Shown here: one piece after another, positions 35,698-44,442 of the stretch
Numbering within the stretch: position 1 is the first letter of the stretch
Layout of the letters: every line of letters starts with the position of its first letter
DNA from: Amycolatopsis sp. EV170708-02-1
Lineage (GTDB): Bacteria; Actinomycetota; Actinomycetes; Mycobacteriales; Pseudonocardiaceae
Assembly: GCF_022479115.1 (NCBI RefSeq)
Contig: NZ_CP092497.1
Span: 7,936,001-8,000,000, forward strand
DNA: 64,000 bases
Direction of reading: 5' to 3'
Notes under the pieces: model-generated
What the model saw: only the letters and a program-made list of their open reading frames with translations
The model's database searches: none
Told to the model about the DNA's origin: nothing
Program-made: the position numbers and the translations under genes

Positions 35698-37077
35698 GTG
35701 AGCGAACGCTGGGACGCCGCGCCGGACAACGAACCGGCGCGGCCCGTGCCCGCCGATCCCGAGCAGCCCGAAACGGCTGAAAACACGATCGGCACGGAAG
35801 ACGTGCTGGACGCCGACCCCGCTCAGCCGGTGGCCACCGAGCCGCCGCTGGGCGGGAAACGCGCCAGGCCCTCGCCCTGGAACCGCAAACGGGATCGCGT
35901 GATCGCCGCGGCGATCGTGGTGGTCGTCGCGGTCACCGGTGTGATCATCGGCGTGAACAGCGACAACGCGGCGACGGTCGCGCAGGTCGCCACCACCCTG
36001 CCGCCCGGGCTCCCGCCGGCGCCGGCGCAGGTCCCCGGCTCGTTGAGCGAGCTGTGGCAGGCGCCGAGCTCGTCGACCCCCGTCCCGATCGGCGAGGCCA
36101 ACAGCGTCGTCACCGCCGACAAGGGCGAAGTACTCGGCCGGGATCCGTACACCGGCGAAGTCCGCTGGCGCTACTCGCGCGATCTCGAACTGTGCACCGT
36201 CGCGCTCGCCGGGATCAAGGTGGACGCGGTGTACCGCAAGGACACCGGCTGCAGCGAGGTCACCCAGCTCGACGCGGGCACCGGGCGCCGCACCGCGCAA
36301 CGCAACGGCGACGCCGAACTCGGGACGAGGCTGGTCGTCGACGGATCGCACGTCACCACGACCGGCAAGAAACTGCTGAACACCTGGCGCGACGACCTGG
36401 TCAAGAGCATGGAATACGGCCAGGTCCCCGCCATCGTGAACCCGAACAAGCAGCCGAGGACGGGCTGCACCTACGGCACGGTGGCCGCCGCGGCGGGCAA
36501 GATCGGCGTGATCGAGCGTTGCCCCGGCGACCCGGCCGACCGCTTCACCGTCTACCGCGCGACCAACGACGAGGCCGACGACCCGAAGGTCGACTACAGC
36601 ACCGTGCTCGCCGGCAAGAACGCGAAGGTCGTCGCGATGTCCGGCGATCTCGCGCTGATCGTGCTGCCCGAACAGAAACTGCTGGTCATCTACGGCGGCG
36701 ACGGCCTGCAGAAATCGGCGTACCCGCTCGACCTGCCCGAAGCGGAGATCACGCAGGATCCGGTGGGCGGTGTCATGACGACCTCGTGGACCGCGCAGGG
36801 CGTCTACTGGTTCACCGGCTCGAAGACCATGGCGTTCTCTCGGGACGACCTCACCCCGCGCTGGACGCTGAACAACTCGACCGGCCCGGGCGTGACCTTC
36901 GGGGAACAGCTGGTCGTGCCCATCCAGGGCGGGCTGGCCGTGCTCGACGAGACGACCGGCGCCACCATCCGCACCGTCGGCGTCGACAGGCGCGGCTACG
37001 CCGGGCCGGTGCAGCTCTCGTCGGTCGGGCCGGTGCTGCTGGAACAACGCGGCGCCACCCTGGTCGCCCTCAAGTGA
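35698..37077 (+). CDS. Membrane-anchored PQQ-like beta-propeller protein, Rv3212-like
   Basis: The 459-residue protein has an acidic cytoplasmic N-terminus (about 1-60), one membrane helix (about 62-82, VIAAAIVVVVAVTGVIIGV) and an extracellular repeat region with WD/PQQ-like blades (DPYTGEVRWRYSRD, LDAGTGRRTAQRN, VLDETTGATIRTVG). It starts with GTG 35 bases after the helicase stop, so both are probably co-transcribed, as with Rv3211-Rv3212. The function is unknown; a surface scaffold or sensor is plausible. Confidence 0.82.
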   Translation: MSERWDAAPDNEPARPVPADPEQPETAENTIGTEDVLDADPAQPVATEPPLGGKRARPSPWNRKRDRVIAAAIVVVVAVTGVIIGVNSDNAATVAQVATTLPPGLPPAPAQVPGSLSELWQAPSSSTPVPIGEANSVVTADKGEVLGRDPYTGEVRWRYSRDLELCTVALAGIKVDAVYRKDTGCSEVTQLDAGTGRRTAQRNGDAELGTRLVVDGSHVTTTGKKLLNTWRDDLVKSMEYGQVPAIVNPNKQPRTGCTYGTVAAAAGKIGVIERCPGDPADRFTVYRATNDEADDPKVDYSTVLAGKNAKVVAMSGDLALIVLPEQKLLVIYGGDGLQKSAYPLDLPEAEITQDPVGGVMTTSWTAQGVYWFTGSKTMAFSRDDLTPRWTLNNSTGPGVTFGEQLVVPIQGGLAVLDETTGATIRTVGVDRRGYAGPVQLSSVGPVLLEQRGATLVALK

Positions 37078-37086
37078 CCGGCGCGC

Positions 37087-37109
37087 GGTAGCAAAGGTCC
37101 CTTGCTACC
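37087..37109. terminator. Family B hairpin between convergent genes
   Basis: This is a minus-orientation copy of the family B hairpin extended to GGTAGC ... GCTACC. It lies 10 bases after the propeller gene stop and just before the end of the convergent DUF4878-like gene. Confidence 0.7.
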
Positions 37110-37118
37110 GGCTCGCCG

Positions 37119-37781
37119 TCATCGCGTCGTCGAAGTCCTGCTGGTCCGCAGCCTGCTGACTTCCTTCCAGCACCACTTGCCGCCTTCGTTGGCGAGCGTG
37201 CCGGTGGCGGTGCCCGGTCGGCCGGCGATGCTCAGCGTGACGGCCACCGTGTACTTGGTTTCGGAGACCTTCGTGACCGCGCCGAGCGAGGCGTCCGACG
37301 CTTCGCTGACTCGCTCGATGACCTGGTCGATGTCCTTTTCCGCGGTGCCGCACTTGAGCGCCGTCAGCGCGCTCTGATCGTGGGCGTTGATGCCGTCGAT
37401 GATCGCCTGCGCGGTCCCCTCGGGGCCGGACGCCTTTTCGGTGGCCTTGTCGTCGCCGAGGAAGAACCCGGGAGCGACGAACCCGGTGATACCCAACGTG
37501 ACCACCACGACGGCCGCGGCGGCGATGCCCACGATCAGGCCGGTCTTGGTGTTCTTCGGAGGCGCGGGCGGCCCGCCGAAGCCCTGTCCGTACTGCTGCT
37601 GGCCGTAGCCGGGGTATTGCTGCTGCGGGTACGCGCCGCTCTGGTCGTAACCGCCCTGCTGGTATTGCGGCTGGCCCGGGTACTGCTGTTGCCCTGGGTA
37701 CGGCTGGCCCGGCTGCTGTCCCGGGTACTGCTGCCCGCCTTGGCCGTGGTCGGGCTGTCCTGGCTGGGGTGGGTAGGTCAT
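37119..37781 (-). CDS. Gln/Pro/Tyr-rich membrane protein with DUF4878-like domain
   Basis: The 220-residue protein has a cytoplasmic QQYPGQ-type low-complexity N-terminus (about 1-75), a membrane helix (about 82-105) and an extracellular domain with AQAIIDGINAHDQSALTAL and EGGKWCWKEVS, typical of DUF4878/lumazine-binding-like proteins. The last 12 residues (RLRTSRTSTTR) look out of frame: the -1 frame gives QQAADQQDFDDAMTASR with a stop near 37105. A one-base deletion near 37147-37160 is possible. The function is unknown. Confidence 0.75.
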   Translation of the reverse strand: MTYPPQPGQPDHGQGGQQYPGQQPGQPYPGQQQYPGQPQYQQGGYDQSGAYPQQQYPGYGQQQYGQGFGGPPAPPKNTKTGLIVGIAAAAVVVVTLGITGFVAPGFFLGDDKATEKASGPEGTAQAIIDGINAHDQSALTALKCGTAEKDIDQVIERVSEASDASLGAVTKVSETKYTVAVTLSIAGRPGTATGTLANEGGKWCWKEVSRLRTSRTSTTR

Positions 37782-37901
37782 TTCAACGGTGCCCTTCGTC
37801 CTCGCTGCGGGGCAGCGTGTTCATCTACGACCTGCCCAGTGAGCCACAGTTTCGCAGGGGTGGAAGGGGTTTTCGCCCAAACTGGCACTTTCCTGCCGTG
37901 T

Positions 37902-38240
37902 TCAGCTCCACCAGAACAGGCTCAGCGCGGCCGTCACGCTCACCACGACACCGAGACCCGCGAAGCCCGCGACGCGGCCATTACGCGTGTCAGCGACCCG
38001 TTGTGCCAGCAAGGCGGCGACCGCCGCGACTGGATGACCGATCAGCATCAGCGCCCCTGGCCCTGGCGCACCGGTGAGCAGGCAGATCCCGGCGATCGCG
38101 AGGACGCACACCGCGAGCACGACCATCCCGGCGGCGAGCGATCCGGTCAGCCCTCGCCAGAACCGGCCGCTTCCGGGCGTCTCGGGCTCGTTCGCGGGCG
38201 GCGGGATGGTCGCGAGCTCTTCGGTGTCCGGTGACGACAC
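37902..38240 (-). CDS. Small membrane protein
   Basis: This 112-residue protein has an acidic, proline-containing N-terminus (PDTEELATIPPPANEPETPG) and three membrane helices in the remainder (GSLAAGMVVLAVCVLAIAGI, then ALMLIGHPVAAVAALL and VAGFAGLGVVVSVTAALSL). The GTG start at 38240 follows GAGG at short spacing. It is 34 bases downstream of the RecB-like gene on the same strand. The family is not recognised. Confidence 0.7.
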   Translation of the reverse strand: MSSPDTEELATIPPPANEPETPGSGRFWRGLTGSLAAGMVVLAVCVLAIAGICLLTGAPGPGALMLIGHPVAAVAALLAQRVADTRNGRVAGFAGLGVVVSVTAALSLFWWS

Positions 38241-38274
38241 GTCCTCGCCTGTCCAATCGTCGTGTCTCGGGAAT

Positions 38275-39135
38275 CTAGGGCGCCAGCAGCTCCCACGGCT
38301 GAGCCGCGGGCCCGGCCTCCTGGCCCGCCGCGCAGCTGGGCCGGAAGTCGCACCATGAGCAGCGGCGGCCCGGGCGCGCCGGGAACAGGACGTCCTCGTC
38401 GCCGCCGGCGTCCAGGGTATCCGTTGCCAGCCGCAGATCTCCGGCGGTCTCGTCGGCGCGTTGGAGATGCCGTTCGAGGCTCTGCTCGGTGTGCTCGGCG
38501 GCCGCGACGGTCCCGGTGGGGACGTGGTGCAGCTCGACCTGGTAGCACGGCGTCCGCAGTGTCCTGGCGGCCGCGACCGCGTACAGCGCCAAGGCCTGCG
38601 ACGAGCGCGCCTCGTACTCGTCCGGTTCACGGCGGCCGGTCTTGTAGTCGATGATCACCAATTCCCGGCCGCGCTGGTCGATCCGGTCGGCGCGGCCCTC
38701 GATGATGAGGCTGGGCCCGCTGCCCGGCTCGAGCGTGACCGGCGCCGAAACCCAGCGCTCCAGCCCGACCGGATCGACGGTGACGTCGTTGTGCTCGACG
38801 TACTCCGCGACCCAGCCCTTGGCCCTGGCGCGGTACCGGGCGGCCTGGTCGGCGTCTTCGAACCCGGCGTCCTTCCAGTGTTCGGCGACGAGCGCCATCG
38901 CCCGCTGTGGCACGCGTTTGACCACCGGGAGGTCGAACAACGCCCGCAAAGCGTTGTGCACCACCGCACCCAGCGTGCTGTGCGCCCACGCGCCGGTGCG
39001 TGCCGGGGACGGACGGTCCAGATACGACATGCGGTAGCGGCGCGGGCAATCTTCGAACGTCGCGAGGCGCGCGGGCGAGACCTTCGTCAGCTTGCGCGGC
39101 GCTTCGACGCCGAAGTCGAAACCAATCTGCTCCAT
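38275..39135 (-). CDS. RecB-family PD-(D/E)XK nuclease with likely Fe-S cysteines
   Basis: This 286-residue protein is a Cas4/RecB-like exonuclease: GAVVHNALRALFD, GRADRIDQR, catalytic LVIIDYKTGRREPDEYEARS with QALALYA, and cysteines in FEDCPRRYR and RRCSWCDFRPSC that could bind a [4Fe-4S] cluster. It has no helicase part. It probably takes part in DNA repair or recombination; no cas genes are nearby. It starts at ATG 39135. Confidence 0.87.
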   Translation of the reverse strand: MEQIGFDFGVEAPRKLTKVSPARLATFEDCPRRYRMSYLDRPSPARTGAWAHSTLGAVVHNALRALFDLPVVKRVPQRAMALVAEHWKDAGFEDADQAARYRARAKGWVAEYVEHNDVTVDPVGLERWVSAPVTLEPGSGPSLIIEGRADRIDQRGRELVIIDYKTGRREPDEYEARSSQALALYAVAAARTLRTPCYQVELHHVPTGTVAAAEHTEQSLERHLQRADETAGDLRLATDTLDAGGDEDVLFPARPGRRCSWCDFRPSCAAGQEAGPAAQPWELLAP

Positions 39136-39493
39136 CGGATCACCCCGCCCGCAACGCTACGCACCCCCACCGACACTTTTCGAGGGGATCCCCGCCGAAG
39201 GGAGCAAGGGACCTTTGCTACCACCTCGGGCCTCAGGCGAGCGTGGCGGTCCGTGAAGGTCGCCTTGAGGGACCCAGAGTCCGTGAGGGCCTCCTTCCCT
39301 ACCCTCAAGGTAGTGAAGGAGGCCCTCACGGCACGCCTGCGAAGCCAGAAGACAGCAAGGGACCTTTGCTACCACCTGGCTCCACAAACCGAGGCCATGG
39401 GCTGAAAGGGCCCATCACCGCATCCGACGCGGCGAAGGGAGCTTTCGCCGCATGACATGCGGGGAAAGTCCCCTTCAGCCCACCGCAGCCCGG
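39136..39493. repeat. Cluster of hairpin repeats
   Basis: This 358-base gap has no gene. It holds two family B copies (39203-39223, 39354-39374), a family C inverted repeat at about 39280-39330 (GTGAGGGCCTCCTTC with GAAGGAGGCCCTCAC) preceded by a half copy, and family D material at about 39404-39481. It follows the marC stop and precedes the RecB-like start, both on the minus strand, so it probably ends the marC transcript. Confidence 0.75.
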
Positions 39494-40123
39494 TCACGTG
39501 CCCGAGATGAAGCCCTTCACCGAGTTCGCCACCAGCTCGACCGCGATCGCGGCCAGCAGCAGACCGGCGATCTTCGCCAGCAGGGTGATCCCGCTTTCCT
39601 TGATCAGCCGGATGACCACACCCGAGTACCGCATGCACAGGTACAGCACGAAGTGCACCGTCACGATCGAAAGCGCGAGAGCCACGTACGCGCCGACGTG
39701 CCCATCGGCCTGCCGCACGAAGACGATGGTCGCGGCGATCGCGCCCGGGCCGGCGAGCAGCGGCGTCCCGAGCGGCACGAGGGCGACGTTGACGTCGTCA
39801 CCGGCCGCCTCGGCCTCGCCGCCGGTCTTGCCGGTCAGCAGCTGCAGCGCGATGAGCAGCAGCAACAGCCCGCCCGCGCCCTGCAACGCCGGGATCCCGA
39901 TGCCGAGGTACGACAGGATCGCCTGTCCCGCGACGGCGAACAGCGAGATCACCAGCAGGGACACCAGCACCGCCTGCCGCGCGGCCTTGGCGCGGAACGC
40001 CACCGACTTGCGGCCGGTCAGGCTCAGGAACACCGGCACCGTGCCGGGCGGGTCCATGATGACGATCAGCGTGATCGTCGCGCTCATGAACAGGCGCGCG
40101 TCGAAGAAGTCCGTGATCGTCAC
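39494..40123 (-). CDS. MarC-family membrane protein
   Basis: This 209-residue protein has six membrane helices and the MarC signature (TLIVIMDPPGTVPVFLSLT; VPLGTPLLAGPGAIAATIVF). MarC proteins are of uncertain function; the early antibiotic-resistance link was not upheld. The GTG start overlaps the PHP phosphatase stop by 4 bases. Confidence 0.92.
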   Translation of the reverse strand: MTITDFFDARLFMSATITLIVIMDPPGTVPVFLSLTGRKSVAFRAKAARQAVLVSLLVISLFAVAGQAILSYLGIGIPALQGAGGLLLLLIALQLLTGKTGGEAEAAGDDVNVALVPLGTPLLAGPGAIAATIVFVRQADGHVGAYVALALSIVTVHFVLYLCMRYSGVVIRLIKESGITLLAKIAGLLLAAIAVELVANSVKGFISGT

Positions 40124-40983
40124 CGGGTCACGACCTGATAGCCGGTGGAACGCGCGACGAGTTCTTCGAGCGCGAGCGGATCGGTGGTCTCGTCGCCGAG
40201 GTCGATGGTCTTGTTCGTGCCGTGGTAGTCGCTCGACCCGGTGCGCACCAGCCCCAGCTCCCCCGCCAGGCCGTGCAGCCGGACGCGGGTCTCCTCGTCG
40301 TGGTTCGGGTGGTCGACCTCGACACCGGTGAGCCCGTGCTCGGCCAGTCCGGCGAGCACGTCCACGGTGATGGTCGCCCCGCGTGTGTAAGCGAAGGGAT
40401 GCGCGATGACGGTGACCCCGCCCGCCGCCGCGATCATGTCGATCGCGTCCTCCACGAGCGTGTCCTGCCGCGCCACGAAGTAGCCGCTGCCGTTGCCGAG
40501 ATAGCTCGCGAACGCCTCGTTCACCGACGAGACGACACCGGCACGCACCAAAGCCTGCGCGAGATGCGGCCGTCCGGCGGAACCGTCCTCGGGCAGCAGC
40601 GACATGACCTCGTCGGGATCCACGGGGAGACCGTCGGCGGCCATCCGCTCGGCCATCACCCGCAGCCGCCAGCGCCGCTCCGACCGCAGCCGGGTCTGCT
40701 CGGCGACGACCGCCGCCGACTCCGGGTCGAAGAGGTACGCGAGCAGGTGGACGCTGATGTGCCGCCCGGTCACCGGGTCGACGGAGATCGTGGACAGCTC
40801 GGCGCCGGGCACCAGGGTGAGCCCGGCCGGAAGTGCCTCGGCGGCCGGGGCCCAGCCGGCCGTGGTGTCGTGATCGGTGATCGCGACGACGTCGAGGCCC
40901 GCCTTCGCGGCGGCGGCGACCAGCCCGGCAGGGCTGTCGGTGCCGTCGGAGGCGGTGGAGTGGGCGTGCAGGTCGATGCGCAT
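40120..40983 (-). CDS. PHP-domain phosphoesterase, YciV/TrpH-like
   Basis: The 287-residue protein has PHP metal-binding motifs DLHAHSTASDGTDSP, AITDHDTTAGW, a histidine cluster in TGRHISVHLLAYLF and VIAHPFAYTRG, and GSSDYHG near the end. The related E. coli YciV is a 3',5'-nucleotide phosphatase/5'-3' exoribonuclease (RNase AM); a similar cytosolic role is likely. It starts at ATG 40983 and is coupled to marC. Confidence 0.88.
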   Translation of the reverse strand: MRIDLHAHSTASDGTDSPAGLVAAAAKAGLDVVAITDHDTTAGWAPAAEALPAGLTLVPGAELSTISVDPVTGRHISVHLLAYLFDPESAAVVAEQTRLRSERRWRLRVMAERMAADGLPVDPDEVMSLLPEDGSAGRPHLAQALVRAGVVSSVNEAFASYLGNGSGYFVARQDTLVEDAIDMIAAAGGVTVIAHPFAYTRGATITVDVLAGLAEHGLTGVEVDHPNHDEETRVRLHGLAGELGLVRTGSSDYHGTNKTIDLGDETTDPLALEELVARSTGYQVVTR

Positions 40984-41034
40984 CGCCGCTCAGTATCGAC
41001 GATGCTCCAGGTCACAGCGACCCCGGGACCTGCG

Positions 41035-41595
41035 CTAACCGACCTTCTTCTTGCCGCGGGCCGCACGCTGCGCCTTGATCATCGAAAAGCGCTCGGCCTG
41101 CTTCTGTTTGTCGCCGAAGACGAGCTCGGAAATCGTGTCGTAGAACTCTTCCGGCTTCGGCAGGTAGTCGATGCGGTTCAGCGCCTGGATCTGACCGGCG
41201 GACTCGACCACCATCGTCCCGTACCCCATCATCCGGCCCCACGCCGAACGTTCGTAGGTGAGGTCGGTGACCTTGGTGATCGGCATCATCAGCACCTTGG
41301 TGGTGTAGACGCCGGTCGTCATCACGAAGCGTTTGTCCGTGACGACCAATCGCTCGACCCACCACTCCATCACCACGTACGCGAAGCGCAGGATGACGAG
41401 CAACGCGGCATACCAGAGAATGTTCTGGATGACCCACGCGGCGGGCGGCAGCAGGTAGGACACGAGGACGCAGATGGCCAGCAAGGCCACCGCCTCGAAG
41501 GTGTCCCACAGGAGCACCGCCCAGTGACGGCGGATCCTGATGACCCGCCGCTCGGTGTCGAGGAGATACTCGTCTGGATCGCGTGGGGCGAACAT
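41035..41595 (-). CDS. PH-domain (DUF304) membrane protein
   Basis: This 186-residue protein has two membrane helices (about 25-65) followed by a bacterial PH domain (ERLVVTDKRFVMTTGVYTTKV, MPITKVTDLTYERSAWGR). The C-terminus is basic (RAARGKKKVG). It probably works at the membrane, but no partner is known. It starts at ATG 41595. Confidence 0.82.
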   Translation of the reverse strand: MFAPRDPDEYLLDTERRVIRIRRHWAVLLWDTFEAVALLAICVLVSYLLPPAAWVIQNILWYAALLVILRFAYVVMEWWVERLVVTDKRFVMTTGVYTTKVLMMPITKVTDLTYERSAWGRMMGYGTMVVESAGQIQALNRIDYLPKPEEFYDTISELVFGDKQKQAERFSMIKAQRAARGKKKVG

Positions 41596-41619
41596 ACCGA
41601 TAGAGTATCCGCTCCCCCG

Positions 41620-41781
41620 CTAGCTGAAGACGTTGCTGACGAAGGTGATCACCGATTCGGCCGAGTCACGCAGGAAGCCGATGATGTTTCCCACGAGGCC
41701 CGCGGCCTGACCTGGCTGCGCGATCACGAAGAACAGCACCAACGCGATTCCTGCGAAAGTGAGGAGCTTTTTCGCGTTCAC
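41620..41781 (-). CDS. Small membrane or secreted peptide, 53 residues
   Basis: From GTG 41781 the frame reads VNAKKLLTFAGIALVLFFVI with a basic start and a hydrophobic stretch, then AQPGQAAGLVGN and a final IGFLRDSAESVITFVSNVFS, ending in TAG. It could be a signal peptide followed by a short amphipathic segment. AGGA lies about 9 bases upstream. It is 24 bases upstream of the PH-domain gene on the same strand, so a joint operon is likely. Confidence 0.7.
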   Translation of the reverse strand: MNAKKLLTFAGIALVLFFVIAQPGQAAGLVGNIIGFLRDSAESVITFVSNVFS

Positions 41782-41967
41782 AGCGATCAATCCTGTCTCT
41801 TACGGTGACTGACTGCGGATACTGACCATTCATTTTGTACCGCACCTTCCACCGGCGCGGGAGAGAAGTCCCGCGCTTGGGTCAGCCGGCAAGGGGAAGT
41901 GTACCGCACGGCTACTCTCCGTGTACAGGACAGCCATTGTCAGGAAGCCCGCGTCTACCATTCGGGA

Positions 41968-42381
41968 ATGAACACCGTTTCGGACAGCACCGTCCGCTGT
42001 GTCGGCGGCATCGTCCACGACGAGCTCGGCCGGATTCTGCTGATCCGGCGCGCGAATGAACCCGGACGTGGACTGTGGTCGGTCCCCGGCGGGCGCGTCG
42101 AACCAGGCGAAACGGACGAAGCGGCCGTCATTCGCGAGATGTGCGAAGAGACCGGGCTGGACGTGATACCGGGCACACATGTCGGCAGCGTCCGCCGCGG
42201 CTCGTACGACATCCACGACTACGCCTGCAGAGTCACCGGCGGCACTCTCCGTGCCGGGGACGACGCCGACGACGCCCGGTGGATCGACGCCGAAACCTTG
42301 ATCGAACTCGACAAAGGCGGCCGCTTGGCCGAACTCCTGTTCGTCACTCTCCGCGACTGGGGAGTGCTGCCGACCGGGTAG
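41968..42381 (+). CDS. Nudix hydrolase
   Basis: This 137-residue protein has a complete Nudix box (GGRVEPGETDEAAVIREM, then CEETG) with Glu ligands in place. It hydrolyses a nucleoside diphosphate linked to another group; the substrate is unknown. The ATG at 41968 is preferred to a GTG at 41899, which would add unconserved sequence. The 95 bases after it contain no gene. Confidence 0.87.
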   Translation: MNTVSDSTVRCVGGIVHDELGRILLIRRANEPGRGLWSVPGGRVEPGETDEAAVIREMCEETGLDVIPGTHVGSVRRGSYDIHDYACRVTGGTLRAGDDADDARWIDAETLIELDKGGRLAELLFVTLRDWGVLPTG

Positions 42382-42476
42382 CCCGCCCGCTCGCGAAAGA
42401 CACGGGGATAAAGCCGCGCGAGAGGTGAAAATTATCCTCGCCGATGCTTTCCCGTCATCTCCGAAGAGCGGAAACG

Positions 42477-43580
42477 CTAAACCGGCAGCCAGGTCATCCG
42501 CTGTCCGTGCGGAGCCGTTCTGGCCAGCGCCCGCACGTCCGGGACGCCGGAATCCCAGCGGACGAGCCCGAGCACGGCCTGGTCCACCGGTTCGGCCAGG
42601 TCGGTCCTGCCGGGCGCCAGCGGCTCCAGCGCGGCGGCGTAGAACTCCTCGCTGACCCACCACAGCGGCCGGTCCGCGGCGAGCTTGCGGAGCGCCTCGA
42701 GGAAGTCGGCCCGCCGCTCCCCCAGGTACGCCAGCACGTGGCTGGTCAGCACCACGAGCGGGACGTCGGCGGGCAGCGTGGCGGCCGCCGAGGCGAGATC
42801 GTCGACGGCGTCGCCGGCGATCAGCTCCGGCCGCTGCTTGCCCTGTGCCGCCGCGGCCGTGCGCAGGAGCCGGATCCGGTCCGGCTGGTCGGCCCAGACG
42901 CAGGCTTCGAGCCAGGCCAGTTCGTCTTCGTCGGCCAGGTCCACCGGGGCGCGGTCGAGGCCGGCGCGGGCGGTGATCGTCAGCTTCTTCGGCACCTTCG
43001 GCGTGACGGCGCCGGGCGCGAGGTCCAGGGCGCAGTGCAGGCCGACCGCGGTCTTCGCGGGCCCGGCGGTGAGCTGCTCGCCGCCGTCGCACTGGTAGCG
43101 GTAGGCGTACTTGTCCAGGCCGAGGAGCAGCCCCGCGCTGCAGCCGACTTCGAGCAACGCGATCTTGCCGCCGGCCTCCTTCGCCGCTGTCGTCATCGCC
43201 GGGTAGAGCAGCGCGGCACGGCGGACCTCGTTGGTCTGTGTGTACCGCGAGGAGATGATCGCGCGCGCCTTGTCCGCCCGTTCCAGCAGGAACGAGCGGA
43301 ACAAGGGCCACGTCTCCGAGTCCACGCCGTCGAAACCGCCGACGGAGGGGTAGTACCGCGAGAGCGGGTGGATGGGATCGGCCTGGATGAGGCGGTGCGC
43401 GGTCGCCAGGAGCAGCGTTCCGCGTGCTTCACCGCCGCGGGCGCCGGTCAGCAGCCCGGCGACGTCGTCGTCCTCGGCCGCCTTCGCCGCCAGGTGCTCG
43501 TACAGCGGCGAAACGCCCGCCGCCTCGACCGTCGCGAACTTCCGCAGGCGGCTTTTGATCTCATCCAGCCCGATGGGCAT
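42477..43580 (-). CDS. DUF2332 protein, possible methyltransferase fold
   Basis: This 367-residue protein matches DUF2332 (LYEHLAAKAAEDDDVAGLL, HPLSRYYPSVGGFDG and the glycine-rich LLEVGCSAGLLLGLDKY, which resembles an S-adenosylmethionine site). The function is unknown. The start is ATG 43580, shortly after the MaoC-like stop at 43614 on the same strand. Confidence 0.83.
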   Translation of the reverse strand: MPIGLDEIKSRLRKFATVEAAGVSPLYEHLAAKAAEDDDVAGLLTGARGGEARGTLLLATAHRLIQADPIHPLSRYYPSVGGFDGVDSETWPLFRSFLLERADKARAIISSRYTQTNEVRRAALLYPAMTTAAKEAGGKIALLEVGCSAGLLLGLDKYAYRYQCDGGEQLTAGPAKTAVGLHCALDLAPGAVTPKVPKKLTITARAGLDRAPVDLADEDELAWLEACVWADQPDRIRLLRTAAAAQGKQRPELIAGDAVDDLASAAATLPADVPLVVLTSHVLAYLGERRADFLEALRKLAADRPLWWVSEEFYAAALEPLAPGRTDLAEPVDQAVLGLVRWDSGVPDVRALARTAPHGQRMTWLPV

Positions 43581-43613
43581 CGACGCGCTCCCTCAATCCG
43601 TTCGTGACACCCG

Positions 43614-44117
43614 TCATTCGTGCGGCACGGGACGGCCGGGCTGTTCACCGCCCCTGGTGTCACCGTAAGACCGCTTCGGCACCATGACCTTGCGACGGAA
43701 CACACAGACGATCGTGCCGTCCTGCTTGTAGCCACGGGTCTCGACGTAGACGACGCCCCGGTCGTCCTTCGACTTCGACGGCGTCTTGTCCAGCACCTCG
43801 GTCTCGCCGTAGATGGTGTCACCGTGGAAGGTCGGCTTCACGTGTTTCAGCGATTCGACCTCGAGGTTGGCGATCGCCTTGCCGGACACGTCCGGCACCG
43901 ACATCCCCAGCAGCAGCGAGTAGATGTAGTTGCCGACCACGACGTTCTTGCCGAAGTCGGTGGTCTCCTCGGCGTAGTGCGCGTCGAGGTGCAGCGGATG
44001 GTGGTTCATGGTGATGAGGCAGAACAGGTGGTCGTCGTACTCGGTGACCGTTTTGCCCGGCCAGTGCTTGTAGACCGCACCGACCTCGAACTCTTCGTAA
44101 TAGCGACCGAACTGCAC
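43614..44117 (-). CDS. MaoC-family dehydratase
   Basis: This 167-residue hot-dog protein begins FGRYYEEFEVGAVYKHWPGK and contains the MaoC-like hydratase segment ITMNHHPLHLDAHYAEET. It probably hydrates an enoyl-thioester, for example in fatty acid or branched acid breakdown. GTG 44117 is chosen because AGGAGG lies 5 bases upstream; an in-frame ATG at 44192 would add 25 poorly conserved residues. Confidence 0.85.
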   Translation of the reverse strand: MQFGRYYEEFEVGAVYKHWPGKTVTEYDDHLFCLITMNHHPLHLDAHYAEETTDFGKNVVVGNYIYSLLLGMSVPDVSGKAIANLEVESLKHVKPTFHGDTIYGETEVLDKTPSKSKDDRGVVYVETRGYKQDGTIVCVFRRKVMVPKRSYGDTRGGEQPGRPVPHE

Positions 44118-44264
44118 CCATTCCTCCTGCACGAGTAACGCGGCGTGAGCCTGGAACGACAGGCCTTCGTGTTGAGGAGTACCCTCGACCATTGGTGTCA
44201 GGTCGTCAACGCGACCCGCACCACTGCGTAACCGTCCGCCGAGCCGAAGGAGGTGAGGAACCCG

Positions 44265-44348
44265 ATGTCCAGTGGCGATAGTCCGCTTCCTAGTAGTCGC
44301 AGCGTTTCCGCCTTCACATCTCGCCGGATCCCCACCTGGCAGGGCTGA
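44265..44348 (+). CDS. Possible 27-residue leader peptide upstream of corA
   Basis: ATG 44265 follows AAGGAGGTGAGGAACCCG, the strongest ribosome-binding match I saw in the window. The frame reads MSSGDSPLPSSRSVSAFTSR and ends in TGA after WQG. It stops 94 bases before corA. Enterobacterial corA and mgtA are controlled by leader peptides (corL, mgtL), so a similar role is possible, though there is no sequence likeness. Alternatively the site serves no peptide. Confidence 0.4.
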   Translation: MSSGDSPLPSSRSVSAFTSRRIPTWQG

Positions 44349-44442
44349 CGAAACCGGGAACGCTGGCCTAGCCGAGCGGCCCCCCGACCGCTTGGCCCGT
44401 CGTCTTCGCGCACCAACGCACGACGTCTGCCCAGGAGATCCC

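Noticed and set aside
38275..39135. Cas4 nuclease
   Set aside because: The fold and Fe-S cysteines are similar, but no CRISPR array or other cas gene is in the window.
41830..43311. Long minus-strand frame across the Nudix and DUF2332 genes
   Set aside because: Low-complexity Arg/Gly content and full overlap with two recognised genes in other frames.
44193..44442. Magnesium (M-box) riboswitch before corA
   Set aside because: I could not match the conserved M-box core sequences; a leader peptide fits the visible signals better.
44272..44442. N-terminal extension of CorA from GTG 44272
   Set aside because: The extension is unconserved in character and ATG 44443 has a good ribosome-binding site.
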